Shown: positions 1 through 5,634 of the stretch, one piece after another
Position numbering within the stretch: position 1 is the first letter of the stretch
Layout: every line of letters begins with the position of its first letter
Origin: CAZKUN01 sp964555935
GTDB taxonomy: Bacteria; Armatimonadota; Zipacnadia; Zipacnadales; VGFC01
Length of the DNA: 5,634 nt
Direction: 5' to 3'
Assembly (NCBI GenBank): GCA_964555935.1
Contig: CAZKUN010000407.1
Coordinates: 1 to 5,634 of the forward strand
The notes under the pieces: model-generated
What the model was told of the DNA's origin: nothing
Databases searched by the model: none
The model's input: the letters and a program-made list of their open reading frames with translations, nothing else
Translations under genes and position numbers: made by a program

Positions 1-213
1 TCCCTATCCCAACCGAGGCCATTGACCGGGATCCGGGACCGCTCCCCTTCCCGCCCCCATTGCCGCGCACCTCGGAGGGCGAGAAAGGACGTGAAACCAG
101 GCCACGCGAGTCTGCCGCAAGAACACGCCGTCGTCAGTGGCCTCGAAGGCAAGGTCGTCCGACGCAAGGTCCTTGACGGCCTCATCAGCGACTACCACAG
201 GGAGGCAGCCTGA
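1..213 (+). CDS. 3' end of a probable transposase/integrase (partial, cut by window edge)
   Basis: A plus-strand frame is open from the first base and stops at TGA 211-213. The last ~40 codons (from about base 94) have strongly C/G-ending third positions (GTC, GGC, AAG, CTC, ATC, GAC, TAC), as expected of a real gene in GC-rich DNA. The first ~30 codons are arginine/proline-rich and less convincing. The protein ends VVRRKVLDGLISDYHREAA. From memory, this resembles the short conserved tail (RR..L.GLI.EY..AA) of some actinobacterial-type DDE transposases/integrases. No catalytic residues are in view because the core would lie left of the window. It points toward the minus-strand genes, so the two units converge. 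It could equally be a degraded remnant or an unrelated C-terminus. Coding status is moderately supported; the transposase identity is weak. Confidence 0.35.
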   Translation, partial: SLSQPRPLTGIRDRSPSRPHCRAPRRARKDVKPGHASLPQEHAVVSGLEGKVVRRKVLDGLISDYHREAA

Positions 214-519
214 CCGACCACGCTCATTCAGCACCACATACTGCCTCGCTCCGAACTCACTCGCCCATTGACCCTGTCCACCACGCCGGTGGGAGTAGGG
301 AGGCGAGCCACCAACGGTGGTGAACGCCGCCTCCATGGAATGCCCGCACATCAGTATTGGGACACCACGGGCCTGAACGGGTCGCCGAGGCATGCGACTG
401 CACACTATGTTTGCGGGGGTCCAGCGACGCGGCTCCGAAGTTCGTGAGGAAGGTCACGTGGCGTAGCCAGTGCCGCTGGTCTGGGCAGCGCATGCACCGA
501 AGCAGCCCCAACTGCGACC

Positions 520-542
520 TCGCAAGGTTATGAGCCTTGCGA
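520..542. repeat. Perfect 8-bp hairpin, TCGCAAGG / CCTTGCGA
   Basis: Arms at 520-527 and 535-542 are exact reverse complements around a 7-nt loop (TTATGAG). The dyad lies in the convergent gene-free interval. Neither strand has a following T-run, so it is not a textbook intrinsic terminator. The same octamer recurs as a second inverted pair 80-120 bp away, which suggests a repeated element. A terminator, a mobile-element end or a REP-like unit are all possible. Confidence 0.6.
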
Positions 543-618
543 CAGTCCCAAACCCGAAAACCGCTTCCCAGGCCCGTAGAGGGGCTCCTGGGCGTTGCTA
601 TGGTACGAATTGCTGTTC

Positions 619-663
619 ACCCTTGCGAACCTAATGGACGCTCTCCACTGGGGTCGCAAGGGT
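619..663. repeat. 10-bp inverted repeat, ACCCTTGCGA / TCGCAAGGGT
   Basis: Arms 619-628 and 654-663 are exact reverse complements separated by 25 nt. The inner eight bases are the octamer that forms the 520-542 hairpin, here with the opposite arm first. Two extra base pairs extend the match. The spacer has no obvious further structure. The arms may be recognition sites for a DNA-binding protein, such as a transposase or regulator, as easily as an RNA stem. Confidence 0.55.
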
Positions 664-703
664 TGTAGCGGTCGTAGTTCGCCGCCTGCACTGAGAGAAC
701 CTC

Positions 704-814
704 CTAGCTCCAACACCGGACCTCGGCGGCCAGTGCTCCCAGCCGCAAGGCCTCAGATTCCAGCGTGGATGGGGTCTTGCGAAGAGACAACAGAACCAAA
801 GCCTGTATGTTCAT
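704..814 (-). CDS. Short 36-aa reading frame behind the ceramidase-like gene
   Basis: It starts at ATG 814-812, seven bases after AAGGAG (827-822), and stops at TAG 706-704. The start lies 19 bp after the ceramidase-like stop, as expected of a co-transcribed gene. The protein begins with a hydrophobic stretch, MNIQALVLLSL, followed by a charged and Leu/Ala-rich part ending AAEVRCWS. I do not recognise it. About 26 of 36 codons end in G or C, compatible with coding. It could be a genuine microprotein or the 5' end of a longer gene broken by a frameshift or insertion just downstream, where the repeat cluster begins. I found no obvious continuation in the other minus frames. It could also be chance, with the strong ribosome site the main argument against that. 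Confidence 0.35.
   Translation of the reverse strand: MNIQALVLLSLRKTPSTLESEALRLGALAAEVRCWS
744..781. repeat. Weak 6-bp inverted pair, CGCAAG / CTTGCG
   Basis: Arms at 744-749 and 776-781 are reverse complements, 26 nt apart, within the short minus-strand frame. Each belongs to a one-mismatch copy of the TCGCAAGG octamer (743-750 and 775-782). The spacing between paired copies (32 bp start to start) is close to that of the 619-663 pair (33 bp). It may be a decayed member of the same repeat set or coincidence. Confidence 0.3.
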
Positions 815-821
815 GTGCTCT

Positions 822-827
822 CTCCTT
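822..827 (-). promoter_or_regulatory. Shine-Dalgarno site of the 36-aa frame
   Basis: AAGGAG on the minus strand, seven bases before the ATG at 814 and just past the ceramidase-like stop codon (836-834). It is as strong as the sites of the full-length genes and is the main reason to take the short frame seriously. Confidence 0.5.
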
Positions 828-833
828 CTGCCG

Positions 834-2387
834 TCAGTAGCTATGCCACATGTGGCTAATGGCGCGCAGCGTCCAGTCAACCAGCTTCTCCCCACCCTCC
901 GGGCCGATGTCGGTGCTTGCGGGCACCGAACCGTATCCCTTGTGCGAGACGGAGCGTTCGCTAGGCAGGTAGGTGCCGTGGCACCCCGCAGTCTGGATGA
1001 GGAACGTCTGAACCGCCTCGCTGAGCTCGCGCATTCGCACCGCGTAATCGAGATAGAGCTCGAAGGGATTCGTCGCGAAAACGATGTCGCCCATGCGGAT
1101 CGCATGCACTTCGATCGGCATGTTCTGGTTGACCTGCTGGAGCTCGAAGCGCTTTCTGACCCGATTCCCGCGGTCCATTCCCCGACAGGCCCGTGTGACC
1201 CCCGTGTACCAGCGCGGTTCCTGTCGGATCGCCGGGCTCTCTTCTATCTCGTCCATCAGTTGCTCGAACTGCTCCCTGAACGGGTGTGCCTCCTTCAGCG
1301 CCTCCTCCACATCTTCTTCGGAGATCACCCGGCGCGGCAGTTCTAGGGTCTCGACCGTGTGCTTTAGCGCCGGATTCCAGTCGATTTCCATCTCCGCGTA
1401 CGGAACGATGTCGCTGACGGCGTCGGCGATCTTCAGCGCGATTTCCTGACGCGGCGCGTTCTGCTGCATGTCCCGCCCCTTCAACCGCCACATCCGCTCC
1501 TCGGCCCGTTTCCCGATCAACACGTGCGGCGACTGATCCCCGGCGGGCGCGCACTGGGGGAGGATGAAAACGTCTTTCCCAAATCGCTTCCGAAGCTCCG
1601 CCCGCGTCTCGTGCCAGTAATCGGCGCTGATCTGGTAGACATGCTCGCTGACCTGTGACGGACACGGCACGTTGACGACCATGCCGGTCAAGTTCTTATC
1701 CCGGTCATAGGTCATCATTGCATACACCGAGTGGTCTTCGTACCCTTCGACGTACCGGAACTCGGAGACCCCAGGGCGCCCGTACATCTTGCTCGCGCCG
1801 TCTGCGTAGGTCAGGCGGCGATTGCGGCCGACGACGGCGTGCCCCAGGCCGTAGGCGATGCCGCCAGGTCCGCGGCCTTGCCACGCTTCGAGAACGGCTT
1901 CGGCAATGCGGGCCGCGGCGAAATCCAGGTATTCCGCGGGTGGCATCACGTCGAGATCGAGGAAAGACCACATCCCGCAGCTCGCGTGCGTCTCCGGACA
2001 ATGGCGCGATGAGGGGGCCTCCTTCTTGTATTCGTCGGGGCAAGCCTCCATGCCGTACGGTGACATGCGTGGGTCGGGGGCGGAATGCGTGTGGGTCGCG
2101 GCGATGAACAGGTCCTTCGGGTCGATTCCTTCCGCAGCGGACCGGACCCTCTCGCGAACGGCATCCCGCAGCTCATCGGAGATGATCGCCAGGTCGCAAC
2201 TGACCATGATCGCCAACTGCCGGGCGCCACCGCCGACCGGGGATTCCACCGCGAGCGCCGTCGCGGTTACTGGGTCCATGATTCCCTCGGAAACGCGGGC
2301 GTGGAACTGCCCCGCCAGGAAGACGGGCTTGTCAGGTGTGATGTCCGCCTGTGCCCAACCGATGTTGAGGCCCTTGCCGCTTCCCAT
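834..2387 (-). CDS. Neutral/alkaline (non-lysosomal) ceramidase-family protein
   Basis: Family members are zinc-dependent amidases, the best known cleaving ceramide to sphingosine and fatty acid. This 517-aa protein is probably related in fold, with substrate unknown. The N-terminus has the family pattern GWAQADITPDKPVFLAGQ (residues 10-27). ATHTHSAP (97-104) matches the zinc-binding HTHS motif, and CAPAGDQSPH (279-288) matches the GD.S segment carrying the catalytic serine, here S286. ATNPFELYLDY (438-448) supplies the likely glutamate ligand E443. TYLPS (472-476) and KGYGSVPAST (483-492) match the C-terminal part bearing the ligand tyrosine, here Y485. The usual second ligand histidine (FxVHxTS type) is not evident: the aligned stretch reads NVPCPSQVSEH (239-249). 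No signal peptide or membrane segment is visible, so a cytoplasmic location is likely, unlike secreted ceramidases. The start at 2387 is chosen because AAGGAG lies six bases upstream and homology begins there; the frame stays open to 2717, but that part overlaps the upstream gene and looks non-coding. Family assignment is strong; ceramidase activity is not established. Confidence 0.85.
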   Translation of the reverse strand: MGSGKGLNIGWAQADITPDKPVFLAGQFHARVSEGIMDPVTATALAVESPVGGGARQLAIMVSCDLAIISDELRDAVRERVRSAAEGIDPKDLFIAATHTHSAPDPRMSPYGMEACPDEYKKEAPSSRHCPETHASCGMWSFLDLDVMPPAEYLDFAAARIAEAVLEAWQGRGPGGIAYGLGHAVVGRNRRLTYADGASKMYGRPGVSEFRYVEGYEDHSVYAMMTYDRDKNLTGMVVNVPCPSQVSEHVYQISADYWHETRAELRKRFGKDVFILPQCAPAGDQSPHVLIGKRAEERMWRLKGRDMQQNAPRQEIALKIADAVSDIVPYAEMEIDWNPALKHTVETLELPRRVISEEDVEEALKEAHPFREQFEQLMDEIEESPAIRQEPRWYTGVTRACRGMDRGNRVRKRFELQQVNQNMPIEVHAIRMGDIVFATNPFELYLDYAVRMRELSEAVQTFLIQTAGCHGTYLPSERSVSHKGYGSVPASTDIGPEGGEKLVDWTLRAISHMWHSY

Positions 2388-2393
2388 CGCGCT

Positions 2394-2399
2394 CTCCTT
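2394..2399 (-). promoter_or_regulatory. Shine-Dalgarno site fixing the ceramidase-like start
   Basis: AAGGAG on the minus strand, six bases before ATG 2387-2385. It supports this start over the in-frame ATG at 2717, which would add 110 low-complexity, Arg-rich residues and overlap the preceding gene by about 149 bp. Confidence 0.75.
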
Positions 2400-2539
2400 G
2401 ATGCCTGCAAGTGTGCTATCCGACCGTCGCCGAATACGGCCGTCCGGGAATGAGTCTGGAGCCGTCGCTGAACCCTTCGGGGCGGTCGGCGAGTTCCCGT
2501 ACCATTCGCGCACACGCCGAGAACGGTCTCCGCGCAGCG

Positions 2540-2559
2540 CGTCAACCGCAGCGTTGACG
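2540..2559. repeat. 7-bp inverted repeat just after the pyruvyl-transferase-like stop
   Basis: CGTCAAC (2540-2546) and GTTGACG (2553-2559) are exact reverse complements around a 6-nt loop, starting about 10 bp past the stop of the gene at 2569. A second short dyad, CGCGC-A-GCGCG (2531-2541), abuts it. No T-run follows on the minus strand, so an intrinsic terminator is doubtful. In the 181-bp gap before the ceramidase-like gene it could also be an operator or an mRNA-stabilising stem. I saw no convincing -35/-10 pair in this gap. Confidence 0.4.
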
Positions 2560-2568
2560 ACGGTTCGT

Positions 2569-3891
2569 CTACACCAACGCCCGGGCCATCGTGTCCAAGG
2601 CCCGCTGTTCGAGGCCGCGCAGGGAGGGCAGGAGAACGCCCCGCATCCGCTCCTGGACGTGATCGTGCTCGTCATCCATCTTGCAGACCGCTTCCGCGAC
2701 ACCGCTCGGTGTCGCATGATCGATATCTAACAGCATCTCCGGCTGGCCGAAATCACGTACCATCTCGACCTTGCGTCCCGACTCGCCGAACGTTGCCACC
2801 ACAGCGGGCGTCTCCTGGCCGAATGCCAACAGGTACGAGTGCAGTTCCATCGTCAACAATCCCCGTGCTTGCCGGTAGAGGCCTGCGGCTTGGCCCGGCA
2901 GCCAGAAGTCGTCCATCATGACACACTGGCGGCGGACATCGGCGGGTAGGGGTTCGTGGACCAGGCGCCGAGCATGGGGAAGCTCGTCCACGACCTCAAC
3001 GGCGATCACGGCCCGCATACCGGTGGAACGCACCCACGCCTCGATGCTCGTGCGGAGTGAGGCCATGTGTGCGTTGCTCCGTGCCTTGCCGATCGCGTTT
3101 CTCACGACGGTGTCTCCGAGCCAGGTCCGAGGGACGATGACCAGGAACCGCCCAGACTGTAGACCGTGTTCACCCATGAAGGCCCTGGTCCAGGTATCGT
3201 CTCGCTCGACGAATGACAGCGTGCTGTCGGGGACGAACATGCGGGTGTGATCGGCGATGCCTGTTCCCTCGAGATAGCTCAGGGAATCACGTTCGCGGCA
3301 GAACACGAACGCAGCCTCATCCAAGAGCCGCCGGAAGAGAGCCTGCCCGGGCACGCCGCCGAACGAGTCGTACGAGTGCGCGTAGACACCGTAGGGGATA
3401 CCGAGACGGTTGGCGACGAGCAGGGGTAGGGCCCGGCGCACGGTGTACCCCCAGAAGTCGTGCCCGGCAAGGGTGCCGTCGCCGAAGACGAGGACCATTC
3501 CGCTGTTGTAGATCATGAGCTTCGTGCGGCGCAGCACCTCCCGGAACTCCGCATTGCCCTGCATGATCATGTCCACGACCCGCGGCATGAACGTGTCGAA
3601 CAGGAGGTCCACGCTGGTCTCGTCCGTCGGGGGCAGCCCCCCATCGCGGTGGCGCTTGGCTTCCGCCAGGGCGACCTCAAACGGCTGCGCCAGGGCGTTC
3701 GCGAGGACCAGGGCGCCCGGCGCCACCCGGTGCACATACTCGCGCACCCGGTCCTCCCCGGCCTCCGCCAGTACCGCGACGGTGTGTTCTGGGAAGCGGC
3801 CCTGCAAGAGCCTCACCAGGCCCGGCGTGATCGCCGCGTCGCCGATGTTCCCGAAGCCCCAGGCGTACGCGGTCATGATGATATCCGTCAT
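2569..3891 (-). CDS. Polysaccharide pyruvyl transferase family protein
   Basis: Characterised members (CsaB, AmsJ, WcaK, Pvg1 types) move pyruvate from phosphoenolpyruvate onto sugars of cell-surface polysaccharides. The 440-aa length is typical. The N-terminus MTDIIMTAYAWGFGNIGD carries the glycine-rich G-x-x-N-x-GD motif (G14, N15, G17, D18). Further family hallmarks are FGDGTLAG (136-143), CRERDSLSYLEGTGI (198-212) followed by PDSTLSF (221-227), and the C-terminal segment MELHSYLLAFGQETPAVV (348-365), equivalent to the RxH region. In that segment E349 stands where most members have arginine, while H351 is kept. No signal peptide is seen, fitting a cytoplasmic enzyme. The start at 3891 is preferred because GGGAGG lies nine bases upstream and the conserved N-terminus begins there; the longer in-frame start at 3954 adds 21 non-conserved residues. 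It lies 137 bp after the hydrolase-like gene and 181 bp before the ceramidase-like gene on the same strand. Family is confident; acceptor substrate, and even pyruvyl-transfer activity, are unknown. Confidence 0.86.
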   Translation of the reverse strand: MTDIIMTAYAWGFGNIGDAAITPGLVRLLQGRFPEHTVAVLAEAGEDRVREYVHRVAPGALVLANALAQPFEVALAEAKRHRDGGLPPTDETSVDLLFDTFMPRVVDMIMQGNAEFREVLRRTKLMIYNSGMVLVFGDGTLAGHDFWGYTVRRALPLLVANRLGIPYGVYAHSYDSFGGVPGQALFRRLLDEAAFVFCRERDSLSYLEGTGIADHTRMFVPDSTLSFVERDDTWTRAFMGEHGLQSGRFLVIVPRTWLGDTVVRNAIGKARSNAHMASLRTSIEAWVRSTGMRAVIAVEVVDELPHARRLVHEPLPADVRRQCVMMDDFWLPGQAAGLYRQARGLLTMELHSYLLAFGQETPAVVATFGESGRKVEMVRDFGQPEMLLDIDHATPSGVAEAVCKMDDEHDHVQERMRGVLLPSLRGLEQRALDTMARALV

Positions 3892-4028
3892 TGACACGGT
3901 CCTCCCGTCCCGGATGGTCCGCAGACTCCCCACCTGTGGGTCTGGCGGCCCCAATCGAGTCGGCCGACCACCCCTGTTTGAGTGTAGGAGCGCGGAGGGG
4001 ACTCCTCCCGGTGTCTAGAAGGCTGAGC
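3892..4028 (-). promoter_or_regulatory. Leader of the pyruvyl-transferase-like gene, with short dyads
   Basis: This 137-bp gap holds the Shine-Dalgarno sequence GGGAGG (3906-3901, nine bases before the start) and several small dyads. These are the perfect 10-bp palindrome GTCGGCCGAC (3959-3968), a CCCAC/GTGGG pair (3929-3940), and a GGAGG/CCTCC stem with a 5-nt loop (3994-4008) about 20 bp past the upstream stop. The last could be a weak terminator for the hydrolase-like gene, but no T-tract follows it. The palindrome could be an operator half-way between the genes. I found no clear sigma-70-type promoter boxes. Confidence 0.4.
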
Positions 4029-5634
4029 TCAGCGTTCGTGTGGCTGTCTCACCAGGACTGCCAGGTGGTTGGCGGGCATCCGTAGCTCCGTGAAGACCGC
4101 GTTACCCTTGCGAACTTCCGTGACATCGGGGGCGGCCACGCGTTCCCCCTGGCCGTCGAGAACGTACACATCCGCTGAGCTATCATCGCCCCAGCCGAAT
4201 CGCCCGGACCGATTCGTCAGGATGCGTTCCTCGCCGATGACGACCCCGGCACGCAACTCAATGGGGGTGATGGGGAACATGGGCGCCTCGATGGAGAAGC
4301 CAGCGAAGGAGATTCCGGCCCGATCCAGCAGTCGCCGGGCGATGTCACACTGGGTGCGGGGATCGGGGTTACTGTAGTCGGTCAGGCATAGGGGGTGGCT
4401 CAGATGCGCCCCGACGACGGCGTTGTCTTCCGGCGCCGATTCCACGAAGCACTGGAGCCCCCACCCAGACATGGTGCGGGTGTAGTGGGGCCCGTTGGCG
4501 ATGACCGTCTTGCCCCGCGACTTCAGGTACTCCATCTGAGCCGCCCGCCACGGCTGCATCAGCAGGATGGCGCTGCTGACCTTGCCGGTGACGGCGTGGG
4601 AGACGGGGTCAATGACGACCGTGCAACCGTCCCAGGTGTCACCATAGGCGCCGAAGGCGGGGACATTGCTGGCGGTGATCTCGTCAATGTAGACGTTGGC
4701 ATCGAGGCCCTCGGCTATGAGTTGGGAGACCTCCGTCAGGGCCCTGCCGTAGGAGTTGTCGAGGGTCGGCAAGAACAGGCTGGGCGAGGGGGTGTAGACG
4801 GTTCTGACCGCCGCCCCCGCGGTGTCCAAGGCGAGACTGTCGCGGTACTTCCCCTCGTGACCCGGCTCGGTGCACAGGTTCTGGTGGGTGTAGATGAACG
4901 TCTCCACCGCCGGATCTGCTTCCTTCAGGGCGGACACCACGTTGCCTGCCAACTCGCACCAACCGTCGCACAGAAGGAGCGCCGTCCCGTGCTGTATGGT
5001 GATGCCCTGCGCCCGCTCCTCCTCGGTCCCGAACATCGGGTTGCAGAGCACAACCATCCCAATCCTGCCCAGCCATGGGCGGGCGGATTCGGCCGCTGTC
5101 GGCACGCCCCCAGGATGCACCCACCGCGATGGGCCGCGTAGCGTGACGTTGCTGCCCCAATTGCGGCGGATGGCGTTGACGAAGTCCCAGTAGTCGCCCT
5201 TCGGGTCCGCGTAGACGCTCCACTCCAGCGTGCGGGCCTTGCCGGGCCGTATGGCCAACTGTGGGTCAGACAACGCGACGGCCTTGTCCTCCACGAACGC
5301 CTTGGAGTGGACGCGGAAGATGTCATCCTCCGCCACTAGCCCCACGACCAGATTCCCGAACTGGGCCATGGCCGTGGGATGGGATGGGCTCGAGCGCTGC
5401 CTCATTCGCTTGACGGGGCGCCCGCACAGGTAGGCGCCGTCCGGTTGGCCCGGCAGTTGCAGGCGGACCTCATGGATCACGCCGAGCAGGGCCTCGCTGG
5501 TGTTGCGGATCGTGTCAGCCACCGCGATGCGATCGGGATGCAGCGTCACCTGGCGTCTGACGGAGTAGTCGGCTTCGACCCACTTGGCGGTCACCGACCT
5601 GTCGCGCGCAAGCCGGCGCCAGGTGGCACTCGCT
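4029..5634 (-). CDS. Glycoside-hydrolase-like protein, C-terminal part (5' end beyond window)
   Basis: The frame runs off the right edge; at least 534 residues are seen. A GTG at 5594 lies inside it, but homology-like sequence continues upstream, so the true start is probably outside. Counting residues from that GTG, 10-130 look like a beta-sandwich (YSVRRQVTLHPDRIAVADTI, then LEWSVYAD). Next come DYWDFVNAIRRNWGSN (134-149) and an alternating strand/helix region: IGMVVLCNPMF, VETFIYTHQNL, NVYIDEITASN (300-310), KTVIANGPHYT and LQCFVESAPED. This resembles a TIM-barrel glycosidase core. D304/E305 and E385 are candidate acidic catalytic residues by position only. The end (about 470-518, ADVYVLDGQGE to MPANHLAVLVRQ) looks like a small C-terminal beta-domain. 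I cannot assign a known family. Orientation and spacing suggest linkage with the pyruvyl-transferase-like gene downstream. Coding is certain; hydrolase function is inference. Confidence 0.8.
   Translation of the reverse strand, partial: ASATWRRLARDRSVTAKWVEADYSVRRQVTLHPDRIAVADTIRNTSEALLGVIHEVRLQLPGQPDGAYLCGRPVKRMRQRSSPSHPTAMAQFGNLVVGLVAEDDIFRVHSKAFVEDKAVALSDPQLAIRPGKARTLEWSVYADPKGDYWDFVNAIRRNWGSNVTLRGPSRWVHPGGVPTAAESARPWLGRIGMVVLCNPMFGTEEERAQGITIQHGTALLLCDGWCELAGNVVSALKEADPAVETFIYTHQNLCTEPGHEGKYRDSLALDTAGAAVRTVYTPSPSLFLPTLDNSYGRALTEVSQLIAEGLDANVYIDEITASNVPAFGAYGDTWDGCTVVIDPVSHAVTGKVSSAILLMQPWRAAQMEYLKSRGKTVIANGPHYTRTMSGWGLQCFVESAPEDNAVVGAHLSHPLCLTDYSNPDPRTQCDIARRLLDRAGISFAGFSIEAPMFPITPIELRAGVVIGEERILTNRSGRFGWGDDSSADVYVLDGQGERVAAPDVTEVRKGNAVFTELRMPANHLAVLVRQPHER

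Larger units (their letters stand above)
214..703. other. Convergent intergenic region without a convincing gene
   Basis: About 490 bp separate the plus-strand frame ending at 213 from the minus-strand short frame ending at 704. Open frames exist on both strands, but their translations are rich in Trp, Arg, Pro, Gly, Ser and Cys, and I recognise no family. Small perfect dyads occur at 281-292 (CCAC/GTGG arms, 4-nt loop) and 308-320 (CCACC/GGTGG arms, 3-nt loop). The larger octamer-based inverted repeats are listed separately. I see no tRNA, rRNA or CRISPR array. The position between converging units suits transcription termination or a mobile-element boundary, but no hairpin is followed by a T-tract on either strand. 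Confidence 0.5.

Noticed and set aside
4..405. 133-aa minus-strand frame at the left edge
   Set aside because: No recognisable motif and no good ribosome site seen; the opposite strand at 94-213 has better codon-position bias and a recognisable tail.
619..663. tRNA-like T-arm (GGTTCGCAAGG on the minus strand)
   Set aside because: No acceptor stem, D-arm or anticodon arm could be built around it; it is better explained by the inverted repeat.
520..782. CRISPR array from repeated octamers
   Set aside because: Repeats are only 8-10 bp, alternate in orientation and have uneven spacing; no array structure or cas gene is present.
2388..2717. N-terminal extension of the ceramidase-like frame (110 extra residues)
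   Set aside because: It is Arg/Ser-rich without family similarity, overlaps the end of the preceding gene, and a strong ribosome site marks the internal ATG at 2387.
1858..2730. 290-aa plus-strand frame opposite the ceramidase-like gene
   Set aside because: It is an antisense shadow of a well-supported gene; its translation is low-complexity and matches no family I know.
3994..4008. Intrinsic terminator after the hydrolase-like gene
   Set aside because: The stem has only five pairs and no T-tract follows on the minus strand, so it is noted only within the leader description.
4104..4115. Twelve-base match ACCCTTGCGAAC to 619-630
   Set aside because: One or two chance 12-mer matches are expected in a window this size, and this copy lies in coding sequence (Val-Arg-Lys-Gly) with no paired arm.
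4395..5141. 248-aa plus-strand frame opposite the hydrolase-like gene
   Set aside because: Gly/Val/Asp/Arg-rich antisense shadow created by GC-rich codon use on the minus strand.

Overview
GC-rich bacterial DNA, most likely from an environmental or metagenomic genome. The protein families suggest a Planctomycetes/Verrucomicrobia/Lentisphaerae/Armatimonadota-type organism. That is a guess from family composition; no marker gene fixes the taxon.

Three substantial genes lie on the minus strand and read right to left. (1) A gene cut by the right edge of the window (4029-5634) encodes the C-terminal ~534 residues of a large protein with a beta-sandwich-like start and a glycoside-hydrolase-like core. 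(2) After a 137 bp gap comes a complete polysaccharide pyruvyl transferase family protein (2569-3891, 440 aa). (3) After a 181 bp gap comes a complete protein of the neutral/alkaline (non-lysosomal) ceramidase superfamily (834-2387, 517 aa). The two complete genes have clear Shine-Dalgarno sites that fix starts well inside the longest open frames. A 36-codon reading frame with an equally good ribosome site follows 19 bp after the ceramidase-like stop (704-814).

The left 830 bp is different in character. Its far edge carries, on the plus strand, a frame that stops at 213 and looks like the C-terminal tail of a transposase/integrase. Between that tail and the minus-strand genes lies a convergent interval of about 490 bp with no convincing gene. 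It contains a cluster of inverted copies of the octamer TCGCAAGG, which may be the end or scar of a mobile element.

The three large proteins could form a cassette for processing surface or dietary glycoconjugates or lipids: a glycan-acting enzyme, a pyruvyl-transfer-type enzyme and an amidase of the ceramidase fold. This rests on shared orientation and family membership only, and the gaps are large enough that each gene could have its own promoter. The most unusual points are the altered active-site motifs in the ceramidase-like and pyruvyl-transferase-like proteins, the uncharacterised hydrolase-like protein, and the octamer cluster.
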